From: Oscillospiraceae bacterium
Lineage (GTDB): Bacteria; Bacillota; Clostridia; Oscillospirales; Oscillospiraceae
Length of the DNA stretch: 7,044 bases
Assembly: GCA_016293265.1 (NCBI GenBank)
Contig: JAEDEN010000080.1
Location: 1 to 7,044 of the forward strand
Direction of reading: 5' to 3'
This document shows positions 1-5,366 of this stretch, one piece after another (the stretch's first letter is position 1; each line of letters begins with the position of its first letter). The notes below the pieces were generated by a model. The model was not told where the DNA came from. It searched no databases and saw only the letters and a list, made by a program, of their open reading frames with translations. The position numbers and the translations under genes are program-made.

Positions 1-54
1 AACCGGGGAATCAGGGTTTTGCAGACCCTTGCCTTACCACTTGGCTATGTCACC
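1..54 (-). tRNA. tRNA-Cys (GCA), 3' part cut off by window edge
   Basis: On the minus strand the acceptor 5' strand GGTGACA is followed by a D-arm (GCC/GGC stem around AAGTGGTAA). The anticodon arm is AGGGT-CTGCAAA-ACCCT, with anticodon GCA at 20-22, and the start of the T-arm (CCCCGGTT) is visible. The remaining T-arm and 3' acceptor lie beyond base 1. The Cys identity is read directly from the anticodon. It is the last tRNA of the cluster and has its own promoter (70-97), separated from tRNA-Gly by a terminator hairpin. Confidence 0.95.
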
Positions 55-69
55 ACAGGGTACATTTAT

Positions 70-97
70 ATGATATGCAACTTTTCAAAAAAGTCAA
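70..97 (-). promoter_or_regulatory. Promoter of tRNA-Cys
   Basis: Minus-strand -35 TTGACT (92-97) and -10 TATCAT (70-75) are separated by 16 bp in an AT-rich stretch. The predicted start is near 63, about 9 nt before the mature tRNA 5' end at 54. Its place just downstream of the tRNA-Gly terminator supports an independent transcription unit. The match to sigma-A consensus is good but not perfect. Confidence 0.7.
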
Positions 98-111
98 CAT
101 TTATTTTTAAC

Positions 112-143
112 GAAAAAGCCCACAGGATTCTGTGGGCTTTTTC
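112..143 (-). terminator. Intrinsic terminator after tRNA-Gly
   Basis: A perfect 14-bp inverted repeat (112-125 with 130-143) encloses a 4-nt loop. The stem ends in A5/T5 runs, so on the minus strand the hairpin runs into CTTTTT. It begins 3 nt after the encoded CCA of tRNA-Gly and should end the Val-Asp-Phe-Gly transcript. The structure is symmetric and could also work on the plus strand. Confidence 0.85.
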
Positions 144-146
144 ATC

Positions 147-222
147 TGGAGCGGGCAACGAGGCTCGAACTCGCTACCTCCACCTTGGCAAGGTGGCGCT
201 CTACCAGATGAGCTATGCCCGC
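147..222 (-). tRNA. tRNA-Gly (GCC)
   Basis: A complete 76-nt cloverleaf. The acceptor pair is GCGGGCA/TGCCCGC, the anticodon arm is CCACC-TTGCCAA-GGTGG with GCC at 187-189, and the T-loop GTTCGAG is normal. The discriminator base is T and the CCA end is encoded (147-149). It lies 3 nt downstream of tRNA-Phe, so the two must be separated by processing of a shared precursor. Confidence 0.97.
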
Positions 223-225
223 ATA

Positions 226-301
226 TGGTGCCCAGAGCCGGAATCGAACCAGCGACACGGGGATTTTCAGTCCCCTGCTCTACCAACTGAGCTATCTGGG
301 C
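226..301 (-). tRNA. tRNA-Phe (GAA)
   Basis: A complete 76-nt cloverleaf. The acceptor pair is GCCCAGA/TCTGGGC, and the anticodon arm is GGGGA-CTGAAAA-TCCCC with GAA at 266-268. The T-loop is GTTCGAT, the discriminator is A, and CCA is encoded at 226-228. An 82-nt spacer with two hairpins separates it from tRNA-Asp upstream. Confidence 0.97.
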
Positions 302-311
302 ATGTCTTTTC

Positions 312-377
312 CCGCGCCTGAAGGGGCGCGGCGGGGAATTTCAACCCCATGTACACTCAAAGGCGGAATACGCCTTT
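312..377 (-). other. Two hairpins in the tRNA-Asp/tRNA-Phe spacer
   Basis: The 82-nt spacer holds two separate perfect stems. One is 359-365 with 371-377 (7 bp, loop GAATA on the plus strand). The other is 312-318 with 325-331 (7 bp, GC-only, 6-nt loop). Neither has a clear T-run after it on the minus strand, so they look more like processing or spacer structures than terminators. The other gaps inside the four-tRNA unit are only 3 and 9 nt, so this spacer stands out. No ORF or promoter was seen in it. Confidence 0.5.
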
Positions 378-383
378 AAGAGA

Positions 384-460
384 TGGCGACCCGGAACGGG
401 CTCGAACCGTCGACCTCTAGCGTGACAGGCTAGCGTTCTAACCAACTGAACTACCGGGCC
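384..460 (-). tRNA. tRNA-Asp (GTC)
   Basis: A complete 77-nt cloverleaf. The acceptor pair GGCCCGG/CCGGGTC contains one G-U pair. The anticodon loop CTGTCAC carries GTC at 424-426, and the stem closes on both sides as GCTAG/CTAGA-like arms. The T-loop is GTTCGAG, the discriminator is G as expected for tRNA-Asp, and CCA is encoded at 384-386. Confidence 0.97.
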
Positions 461-469
461 ATAATAACT

Positions 470-546
470 TGGTGGGAACAACTGGACTCGAACCAGTGAC
501 CCCCTGCTTGTAAGGCAGGTGCTCTAACCAGCTGAGCTATGCTCCC
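470..546 (-). tRNA. tRNA-Val (TAC)
   Basis: A complete 77-nt cloverleaf. The acceptor pair is GGGAGCA/TGTTCCC with one G-U, and the anticodon arm is CCTGC-CTTACAA-GCAGG with TAC at 510-512. The T-loop is GTTCGAG, the discriminator is A, and CCA is encoded at 470-472. It is the first gene of the cluster, about 22 nt after the predicted transcription start. Confidence 0.97.
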
Positions 547-574
547 GCATCGTCGCCGTCAGACGACAAAAGTT

Positions 575-603
575 ATTATACGCACGGCCACCCCTTTTGT
601 CAA
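575..603 (-). promoter_or_regulatory. Full-consensus promoter of the tRNA operon
   Basis: On the minus strand a perfect TTGACA (598-603) and a perfect TATAAT (575-580) are separated by exactly 17 bp. The predicted start is near 568, leaving a short leader before tRNA-Val at 546. Such a site fits the high output needed from stable-RNA genes. The -35 begins only 17 bp past the hslO stop codon. Confidence 0.92.
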
Positions 604-620
604 CACTTTTTTGAATTTTT

Positions 621-1511
621 TTATCTCTTTTTTCGCGTTTTTTCCAACAGCCCCTCCAGCTCCTCCCTGGAGAAATGCTGGACGCTGTCACAGAAGCGGC
701 AGGTAAGGGTAGCCTCCCCCTGCTCGCCGATCATAGCCCGCAGTTCCCCGGGGCCGAGGCTGATGAGAGCCCGCTCCATCCGCTCCCGGCTGCAGAAGCA
801 CCGGTAGGAAATGGGGCTCTTTTCCAGAATCTCCAGGTCAAAGTCCCCCAGTACCCTGCGGAGCATGGCTTCGGGGTCGTCATTTTCCGTGAGGATGGAG
901 GAAACCTGGCCTGCGGCCATGATGCTGCCCTCCACCTTGCTGATGACATCCTCGCCGGCGCCGGGCAGGAGCTGGATAAGATAGCCGCCGGCGGAACGCA
1001 CGCTCTGGTCCCGGTCCACCAGCACCCCCAGGCCACAGGCCGTGGGGATCTGCTCCGACTCCACAAAATAAGCGGCCAGGTCCTCGGCGATCTCGCCCCC
1101 CAGGAGGGCCACGCTGCCCACATAGGGTTCTTTCATATGAAGGTCACGGATCACAGTGAGGGTACCATCACAGCCCACGGCCCCGCCGACGTCCAGCTTG
1201 CCGTCTGCGCGCAGGGGAAGATCCACCTGGGGATTGTCCACAGTACCCCGGACGTTGCCCTCGCTGTCGGACACGGCCAGAATGGTGCCAAGAGGGCCGC
1301 CGCCCTTGATCTGCAGCGTCAGGCTGCTGCCCTCCCCCTTGAGGGCGTTGCCCATCATGGAACACGCCGCCAAGGTGCGGCCCAGGGCCGCCGTGGCCAC
1401 AGGCAGGGTCTTATGAATTTGCCGGGCCCGCTCCGTCAGGTCCCGGGTGGACACCGCCACCGCCTTCACGCAGCCGTCCTTGGAAATCGCTCGTACCAAC
1501 TGGTCGGTCAT
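621..1511 (-). CDS. hslO: Hsp33 redox-regulated molecular chaperone
   Basis: The 296-residue protein matches the usual length of cytoplasmic Hsp33, a holdase that is inactive while reduced and zinc-bound and is switched on by oxidative unfolding. The N-terminal part (about 1-220) has the typical opening (DQLVRAISKDG, then ARQIHKTLPVATAALGR) and glycine-rich segments. The C-terminal redox switch is intact: Cys238-x-Cys240 and Cys271-x-x-Cys274, the four zinc ligands, with 30 residues between the pairs. The start at 1511 is supported by AAAGGAG 10 nt upstream. It is the last gene of the yerC-methyltransferase-hslO set, 28 bp after the methyltransferase stop. No terminator is visible between its TAA stop and the tRNA promoter. 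Identification is secure; the operon link is inferred from spacing. Confidence 0.96.
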   Translation of the reverse strand: MTDQLVRAISKDGCVKAVAVSTRDLTERARQIHKTLPVATAALGRTLAACSMMGNALKGEGSSLTLQIKGGGPLGTILAVSDSEGNVRGTVDNPQVDLPLRADGKLDVGGAVGCDGTLTVIRDLHMKEPYVGSVALLGGEIAEDLAAYFVESEQIPTACGLGVLVDRDQSVRSAGGYLIQLLPGAGEDVISKVEGSIMAAGQVSSILTENDDPEAMLRRVLGDFDLEILEKSPISYRCFCSRERMERALISLGPGELRAMIGEQGEATLTCRFCDSVQHFSREELEGLLEKTRKKR

Positions 1512-1539
1512 GGGTCTTTGTCTCCTTTAATATCCGTCG

Positions 1540-2280
1540 TCACTTTTTGCAATGGAAGATCAGCCGCGCCTCCCCCTCTTTGGGTGCGCGGCGGCTGAGA
1601 TCACCGGTCACCTTTACGTCGGAAAAGCCTGCGTCATGCAGGAAAGCCCGCAGTTCCTCTTCCGACCAGGCCCGCTCCCGGTGCTCCTCAAAGTCCCGCT
1701 GCCAGGCGCCGTCGGGGCGCAGGCGGAACAGATCCACCTGGTAGGTGCAGATCTTCGTCTTCTCGGAGAAGAAGGTGCGCCACACACAGTAGCTCTCCTC
1801 CGTCTCGTCGGTATACAGTTCTCCGTCCATGGAGTGGAATTTTTCCGGGGAGTTCACGTCGAAGATGAACTGCCCGCCTTCCTTCAGCCACCGGTACACC
1901 CGGCGGAAGGTCTCCCGGATGTCCCGCTCCCGGGTCAGGTAGTTCAAGGAGTCGACAGTGGAGATCACGGCGTCCACCGGCTCCACCAGGCGCAGCCGCG
2001 GCATGGACTGGTGCAAAAACATGGGCGGGGATTCCAGCTCCGCCGCCTTCTGCATCCCCTCTGTCAGCATTTCAACAGAGGCGTCCGTGGCCAGCACCCG
2101 GTAGCCCCGTTCGGCAAGGAGGCAGGCCATGGTACCGGTACCGCAGGCAAGGTCCAGCACCGTCCCCACGGGGATGGCGCTTTTCCGAAAGCAGCCCTCC
2201 AGATAATCCGCCCGCTTTTCATAAGCGGCGTCTGTCATCAGGCCATCGTAGCTGGCGGCCAGCGCGTTGTAGCTGCTCAT
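1540..2280 (-). CDS. Class I SAM-dependent methyltransferase (YqeM-like)
   Basis: The 246-residue protein has a Rossmann methyltransferase fold. Motif I is VLDLACGTG (41-49), the acidic ribose-binding residue is Asp66 in ATDASVEML, motif IV-like DAVISTVDSLNYL is at 103-115, and LKEGGQFIFDVNS is at 132-144. The opening YNALAASYDGLMTD resembles the start of YqeM and related Firmicutes methyltransferases. The substrate cannot be told from sequence. Residues 145-205, rich in aromatic and acidic residues, are probably the substrate-binding insert. Its ATG overlaps the yerC stop (ATGA). The only purine-rich SD-like stretch (AAAAGGA) touches the start codon with no spacer, so translation probably depends on coupling to yerC. 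hslO follows after 28 bp. The methyltransferase class is secure; the YqeM relation is a family-level resemblance. Confidence 0.88.
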   Translation of the reverse strand: MSSYNALAASYDGLMTDAAYEKRADYLEGCFRKSAIPVGTVLDLACGTGTMACLLAERGYRVLATDASVEMLTEGMQKAAELESPPMFLHQSMPRLRLVEPVDAVISTVDSLNYLTRERDIRETFRRVYRWLKEGGQFIFDVNSPEKFHSMDGELYTDETEESYCVWRTFFSEKTKICTYQVDLFRLRPDGAWQRDFEEHRERAWSEEELRAFLHDAGFSDVKVTGDLSRRAPKEGEARLIFHCKK

Positions 2281-2573
2281 TCCTTTTCAGGCTTGATCCG
2301 GGCGAAGAGCTTCTCATAGGCGCCGGTGCCGTAGCTCAAAGAGCGGTTTACCCGGCTAATGGTGGCGCTGGAAGCGCCAGTGCGCTCCAGAATGTCGTTG
2401 TAGATCATACCATCGTGCAGCAGCGAGGCCACCTCAAAGCGCTGCTCCATGGAGCGAAGCTCAGACACGGTGCAAAGGTCCTGGAAAAAGTCGTAGCACT
2501 CCTGCTCGTCCTTGAGCTGCATGATGGCCTTATAGAGCTGGTCGCTCTTTTCTTTTTTTCCGATCTTAACCAT
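2277..2573 (-). CDS. yerC: YerC/YecD-family TrpR-like DNA-binding protein
   Basis: A 98-residue all-helical protein of the TrpR superfamily (YerC/YecD branch). The conserved core YDFFQDLCTVSELRSMEQRFEVASLL spans about 27-52, and a helix-turn-helix spans about 55-80 (MIYNDILERTGASSATISRVNRSL). The reading frame stays open upstream to 3197, but the ATG at 2573 is the right start. It gives the family length, is preceded by AAAGGG about 8 nt upstream, and the upstream extension is antisense to another gene and low-complexity. YerC proteins are predicted transcription regulators without a settled ligand. It heads the operon and overlaps the methyltransferase by 4 nt. A palindrome in its own promoter makes autoregulation plausible. 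Confidence 0.93.
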   Translation of the reverse strand: MVKIGKKEKSDQLYKAIMQLKDEQECYDFFQDLCTVSELRSMEQRFEVASLLHDGMIYNDILERTGASSATISRVNRSLSYGTGAYEKLFARIKPEKE

Positions 2574-2635
2574 ATCAGGCACCCTTTCTGGGATCGTTCC
2601 AGCATAATTTGCGCCGGGTCCTCCCGCGCTCTTGT

Positions 2636-2664
2636 ATTTTAACACTATAGTGTATAAAAGTAAA
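2636..2664 (-). promoter_or_regulatory. Promoter of the yerC operon
   Basis: Minus-strand -35 TTTACT (2659-2664) and -10 TAAAAT (2636-2641) are separated by exactly 17 bp. The predicted start is near 2629, giving a leader of about 56 nt before yerC. This AT-rich island stands out from GC-rich surroundings. The spacer consists largely of the palindrome at 2642-2653. Confidence 0.65.
2642..2653. promoter_or_regulatory. Perfect 12-bp palindrome, candidate operator
   Basis: ACACTATAGTGT is its own reverse complement. After two non-matching bases on each side the symmetry resumes (TTT on the left, AAA on the right), giving an imperfect 22-bp dyad from 2637 to 2658. It sits between the -35 and -10 of the yerC promoter, where a bound dimer would block RNA polymerase. 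The regulator is not known. YerC itself, a TrpR-like dimer-type protein, is the nearest candidate. Confidence 0.5.
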
Positions 2665-2750
2665 GGGGCCCAATCATTAAATTTTTGTGACACACCGTTC
2701 CGGCGGGCCCGGCATAGGCTGAAACAGATAATTTGAAAAGGGGGACGCTC

Positions 2751-3452
2751 ATGGAAGGATGCCCGCTGCACACCAAGCCCTTTACTCTGGAGCGCACATG
2801 GGACGTGGACGGCGTGCCGGTATTGGCCGCCGCGGTCTCCCTGCCCTGGCCGGAGGCCGCGGACCGCGTCTCCCGGCGTATCCGGCGGTATTACCAGCTC
2901 CAGGGGCGCTCCTTTCTGCGCTACTGCGAAAAGCTGCTCTTCCCCCAGGCCAGGGCGGCCTACCAGGCGGCCCTGGCCTCCAGCGGACCGCTGCCGCTGT
3001 GGCGGGCGGAGCTGGACTACCATGTGACCTACAACGAAGGCGGCTTCTGGAGCCTTTACACCCAGTCCCGGGAGGTAACGGAGGAAGGCCCCCTCCTTAC
3101 CCGCCGGGGGGATACCTGGGACCTGGCGGAGGGCTGTCCCGTACCCCTGTCCCGCTTTTTCCACAGGCGGAGCGGTTGGCGGCGCCTCCTCCTTCAAACC
3201 GCCGCCACGGAGATGGAACGGCGGGCCCGGGCGGGACGCAGCCGCTACCGGGAGGACTGGCGCAGACAGCTGCGCCGCAGCTTCAACCCCCGCAACTACT
3301 ATCTCACGGAGGAGGGCCTCGCCTTCTTTCTGCCCATGTACGCCGTCTCCGGCGCCGGAGAGGGGATCCCCACCTTCCTCCTGCCCTGGAGAGAGGGCGG
3401 GCCATGTCCGCCGGAGGCCGGCGGCTCCCCCGAGCGTTCCCGGCCCTCATAG
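2751..3452 (+). CDS. DUF4163/DUF3298 (RsiV/PdaC-like) domain protein, no signal peptide seen
   Basis: A 233-residue protein. Residues about 10-80 resemble a DUF4163-type segment (a stretch around VLAAAVSLPWP, then RRIRRYYQLQGRSFLRYCE). Residues about 86-212 match DUF3298: YHVTYNEGGFWSLYTQSREVT, then DLAEGCPVPLSRFF, and the ending YYLTEEGLAFFLPMYAVSGAG followed by GIPTFLLPW. These domains occur outside the membrane in RsiV-type anti-sigma factors and PdaC-type deacetylases. Here there is no anti-sigma part, no membrane segment and no signal peptide, so the protein appears cytoplasmic. It is strongly arginine-rich, and the last 20 residues are a Pro/Gly tail. The ATG at 2751 is chosen over an upstream TTG (2733) because AAAAGGGGG lies 6 nt before it. 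It stands alone, divergent from yerC and convergent with agcS. Function unknown. Confidence 0.8.
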   Translation: MEGCPLHTKPFTLERTWDVDGVPVLAAAVSLPWPEAADRVSRRIRRYYQLQGRSFLRYCEKLLFPQARAAYQAALASSGPLPLWRAELDYHVTYNEGGFWSLYTQSREVTEEGPLLTRRGDTWDLAEGCPVPLSRFFHRRSGWRRLLLQTAATEMERRARAGRSRYREDWRRQLRRSFNPRNYYLTEEGLAFFLPMYAVSGAGEGIPTFLLPWREGGPCPPEAGGSPERSRPS

Positions 3453-3473
3453 GGCACGCATCCGCATGACCGC

Positions 3474-3506
3474 AAAAGCCGCCGGCCCCCATAGGGGCCG
3501 GCGGCT
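3474..3506 (-). terminator. Intrinsic terminator of agcS (in the convergent gap)
   Basis: A very stable 13-bp perfect stem (3477-3489 with 3494-3506, almost all GC) has a 4-nt loop. On the minus strand it is followed by a short T-run, with TTTT overlapping and leaving the stem. It lies 17 nt past the agcS stop and 25 nt past the end of the convergent plus-strand gene. No T-run follows on the plus strand, so it is a proper intrinsic terminator only for agcS, though the hairpin may also protect the other transcript's 3' end. Confidence 0.8.
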
Positions 3507-3522
3507 GAAACGGTATCTAAAA

Positions 3523-4941
3523 TTACTTTTTGGAGAGCGTCCTCTCGTCCGCTTCCTTGACGGACTTCACCACCATCTTCGTCAGGGCGAAAAGAGCGAT
3601 GGCATTGGGAATGACCATGAGGTTGTTGAACATATCGGTCAGCTCCCAGACCAGGTCGTTGGACATCACCGTTCCCAGGAACACAAAGGCCATGGCGATG
3701 ACGGAATAGACTACGGCAGCCTTCTTACCGAAGAGGTAGATCACGTTCACCTTGCCGAAGAGGTTCCAGCTCAGGATGGTAGAGAAAGCGAAGAAGAGCA
3801 GGCAGACGGCCACGAAAATGGCACCGAAGCTCTCGCCAAAGACGCTACCGAAGGCCGTCTGAGCCAGGTTGGCCTTGTTGAGGACGGTGCTGGCGGCAGC
3901 GGCGCCGCAGTCATGAAGGGGGCCGCCCTCCGCATAGAGGGTGGAGATGATGACAAGGGCGTTGAGGGTCAGGACCACGAAGGTATCAATGAACACGCCG
4001 ATCATGGCCACCACGCCCTGGTCATGGGGATGGGCCACGTTTGCCTGGGCGTGGGCATGGGGGGTGGAGCCCATACCGGCCTCATTGGAGAACAGGCCGC
4101 GCTTTGCGCCCTGGCTGACGGCGGCCTTGAGGGCAGCGCCGAAGGTACCGCCGATGATGGCCTGGGGCTGGAAGGCATACCGGAAGATCATGGCGAAGGT
4201 AGCGGGGACATAGCGGATGCGGACTGCCAGGATCACCAGGCCGCCCAGAAGGAAGATGGCTGCCATCACAGGCACCAGCTTCTCGGTGACGGCGGCCAGG
4301 CGCTGCACGCCGCCGATGAAGATGAAACCGCATACCACTACCAGAATCACACCCACGATCCAGGCGGGGATGCCAAAGGCGGCCTCCATGTTGGAGCCGA
4401 TGGAGTTGGATTGCACCATGCAGCCCATGAAGCCCAGGGCCAGGATGGTGGCCACAGCGAAGAAGGTGGACAGGAACTTGCCGAAGCCGCCCTTGAAGGC
4501 GGTGGTGATATAGTAGACGGGGCCGCCGTGGATGGTGCCGTCCTTGTCCACCACCCGGGTCTTGAGGGCCAGGGTGGCCTCCGCGTAGATGGTGGCCATG
4601 CCGAAGAAGGCGATGACCCACATCCAGAAGATGGCGCCGGGGCCGCCGGCCAGGATGGCGCCGGAGGCGCCCACGATGTTGCCGGTACCCACCTGAGCGG
4701 CGATGGCGGTGGCCAGAGCCTGGAAGGAGCTCATGCCGCTCTCCTGCCTGCCGCCCCGCAGCTTCAGGTTACCGAAGACCTTCTTCATGCCCTCGCCGAA
4801 GCAGCGGATCTGGATGAAACGGGTCTTGATGGAATACCACAGGCCCACCGAAACCAGCAGGAAAATCAAGACGTAGTTGGAAAGATAGGTATTGATGTCA
4901 CAGACCTTGGGGTACAGGAACGCTTCCAGGGATTCAATCAT
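3523..4941 (-). CDS. agcS: Sodium:alanine/glycine symporter, AGCS family
   Basis: A 472-residue multi-spanning membrane protein of normal family length that couples Na+ entry to uptake of alanine or glycine. Hallmarks are ATAIAAQVGTGNIVG (77-91), the family signature GGPGAIFWMWVIAFFG (99-114), and RGLFSNEAGMGSTPHAHA (281-298). Hydrophobic segments recur at about 22-38, 103-122, 160-175, 192-211, 223-241, 309-335, 371-390 and 409-426. The C-terminus is lysine-rich and presumably cytoplasmic. The ATG at 4941 has AGGAGG 8 nt upstream. A tandem glycine riboswitch in the leader indicates glycine as a physiological substrate or signal; alanine transport is also typical of the family. It is a single-gene unit with its own promoter, riboswitch and terminator. 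Confidence 0.95.
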   Translation of the reverse strand: MIESLEAFLYPKVCDINTYLSNYVLIFLLVSVGLWYSIKTRFIQIRCFGEGMKKVFGNLKLRGGRQESGMSSFQALATAIAAQVGTGNIVGASGAILAGGPGAIFWMWVIAFFGMATIYAEATLALKTRVVDKDGTIHGGPVYYITTAFKGGFGKFLSTFFAVATILALGFMGCMVQSNSIGSNMEAAFGIPAWIVGVILVVVCGFIFIGGVQRLAAVTEKLVPVMAAIFLLGGLVILAVRIRYVPATFAMIFRYAFQPQAIIGGTFGAALKAAVSQGAKRGLFSNEAGMGSTPHAHAQANVAHPHDQGVVAMIGVFIDTFVVLTLNALVIISTLYAEGGPLHDCGAAAASTVLNKANLAQTAFGSVFGESFGAIFVAVCLLFFAFSTILSWNLFGKVNVIYLFGKKAAVVYSVIAMAFVFLGTVMSNDLVWELTDMFNNLMVIPNAIALFALTKMVVKSVKEADERTLSKK

Positions 4942-4955
4942 AGTTTCTTCCTCCT

Positions 4956-4990
4956 AAAATAAAACGGAACAGCCGATGCTCGGCTGCTCC
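4956..4990 (-). terminator. Riboswitch-controlled intrinsic terminator before agcS
   Basis: On the minus strand an 11-bp stem (4980-4990 with 4966-4976, one G-U pair, 3-nt loop) is followed by GTTTTATTTT. The T-rich tail runs straight into the agcS Shine-Dalgarno at 4950-4955. The position between the second glycine aptamer and agcS makes it the expression platform. The agcS Shine-Dalgarno itself lies outside the stem, so control is more likely transcriptional than translational. Confidence 0.85.
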
Positions 4991-5036
4991 GGAAAAGAAA
5001 GCGCGTACGACGCCCAGGCTCCCGCCCGGGCGGCCT

Positions 5037-5204
5037 ACTCTGTCCTTTTACCTGAGAGATTCAGCGGCGGACGCCGCCTTGCACCTTCGGTACTCATGTA
5101 AAATGAGCTTCTCCAGAGCCACATCCATTCTTAGTCCCCACCCGCTTTACCGGGCACCTGAGAGTTTCACTCCTTCGGCAGGCACAAGGCCATTTCCCTA
5201 AGAA
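5037..5204 (-). promoter_or_regulatory. Tandem glycine riboswitch (two aptamers)
   Basis: Both aptamers show the glycine core on the minus strand. Aptamer 1 (5128-5204) is closed by a 7-bp P1 (TTCTTAG with CTAAGAA) and contains GCCGAAGGAGTGAAACTCTC, then CAGGTGC and GGGGAC. Aptamer 2 (5037-5119) is closed by CTCTG with CAGAG. It contains GGAGA, a P2 hairpin CTCAT/ATGAG, ACCGAAGG, a P3 hairpin GGCGG/CCGCC, then CTGAATCTCTCAGG and AAAAGGACAGAG. The linker is about 8 nt. The order and motifs match the classic cooperative glycine riboswitch. It lies in the leader of agcS, about 287 nt long. Confidence 0.96.
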
Positions 5205-5234
5205 CTTCGTTTGCCGTTTTGAAATTGTGGTACT

Positions 5235-5263
5235 ACCTTACCATGTTAAAGCAAGGTTGTCAA
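5235..5263 (-). promoter_or_regulatory. Promoter of the riboswitch-agcS unit
   Basis: On the minus strand a perfect TTGACA (5258-5263) is followed after 17 bp by TAAGGT (5235-5240), a weak -10. The predicted start near 5228 leaves a 5' leader of about 24 nt before aptamer 1. The weak -10 is offset by the perfect -35 and ideal spacing. Confidence 0.7.
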
Positions 5264-5297
5264 CGTTTTTGTGCACATTTCGCGGGCATTTTCGTTT

Positions 5298-5321
5298 GAC
5301 AGGCGGACGGGCCCGCCTGTC
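5298..5321. other. Second hairpin downstream of leuB
   Basis: A perfect 9-bp GC-rich stem (GACAGGCGG with CCGCCTGTC) encloses a 6-nt loop. It lies between the leuB terminator hairpin (5334-5359) and the agcS -35 element. On neither strand does a T-run follow. It may back up leuB transcript termination or protect the 3' end. No other feature was seen between the agcS promoter and leuB. Confidence 0.5.
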
Positions 5322-5326
5322 CCGGC

Positions 5327-5359
5327 AAAACGGCGCGGGGCGGATGGCCCCGCCCCGCG
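5327..5359 (-). terminator. Terminator-like hairpin after leuB
   Basis: A perfect 10-bp GC stem (5350-5359 with 5334-5343) encloses a 6-nt loop. On the minus strand it is followed by CCG and then TTTT. It begins 7 nt past the leuB stop. The T-run is short and displaced by three bases, so termination may be partial, but position and stability fit an operon end. Confidence 0.65.
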
Positions 5360-5366
5360 TATCCGC

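Noticed and set aside
19..321. A 100-codon open frame over the tRNA genes
   Set aside because: It runs antisense through three tRNA genes and a terminator and cannot be a genuine protein gene.
675..2319. Long plus-strand open frames opposite hslO and the methyltransferase
   Set aside because: These are antisense shadows of GC-rich genes with no motifs and no suitable ribosome binding site.
2632..2658. Plus-strand promoter TTGTAT/TATAAA for the DUF3298 gene
   Set aside because: The spacer is only 15 bp and both hexamers are imperfect. The region is better explained by the minus-strand yerC promoter; the plus-strand gene's promoter remains unassigned.
2574..3197. N-terminal extension of the yerC frame
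   Set aside because: It runs antisense through the plus-strand gene, passes through the promoter region, and would triple the usual YerC length. The internal ATG at 2573 gives the family start.
3466..4962. A 498-codon open frame on the plus strand across agcS
   Set aside because: It is fully antisense to a clear AGCS transporter, is dominated by Gly/His/Asp/Glu low-complexity sequence, and has no family resemblance. It is a product of the high GC third positions of agcS.
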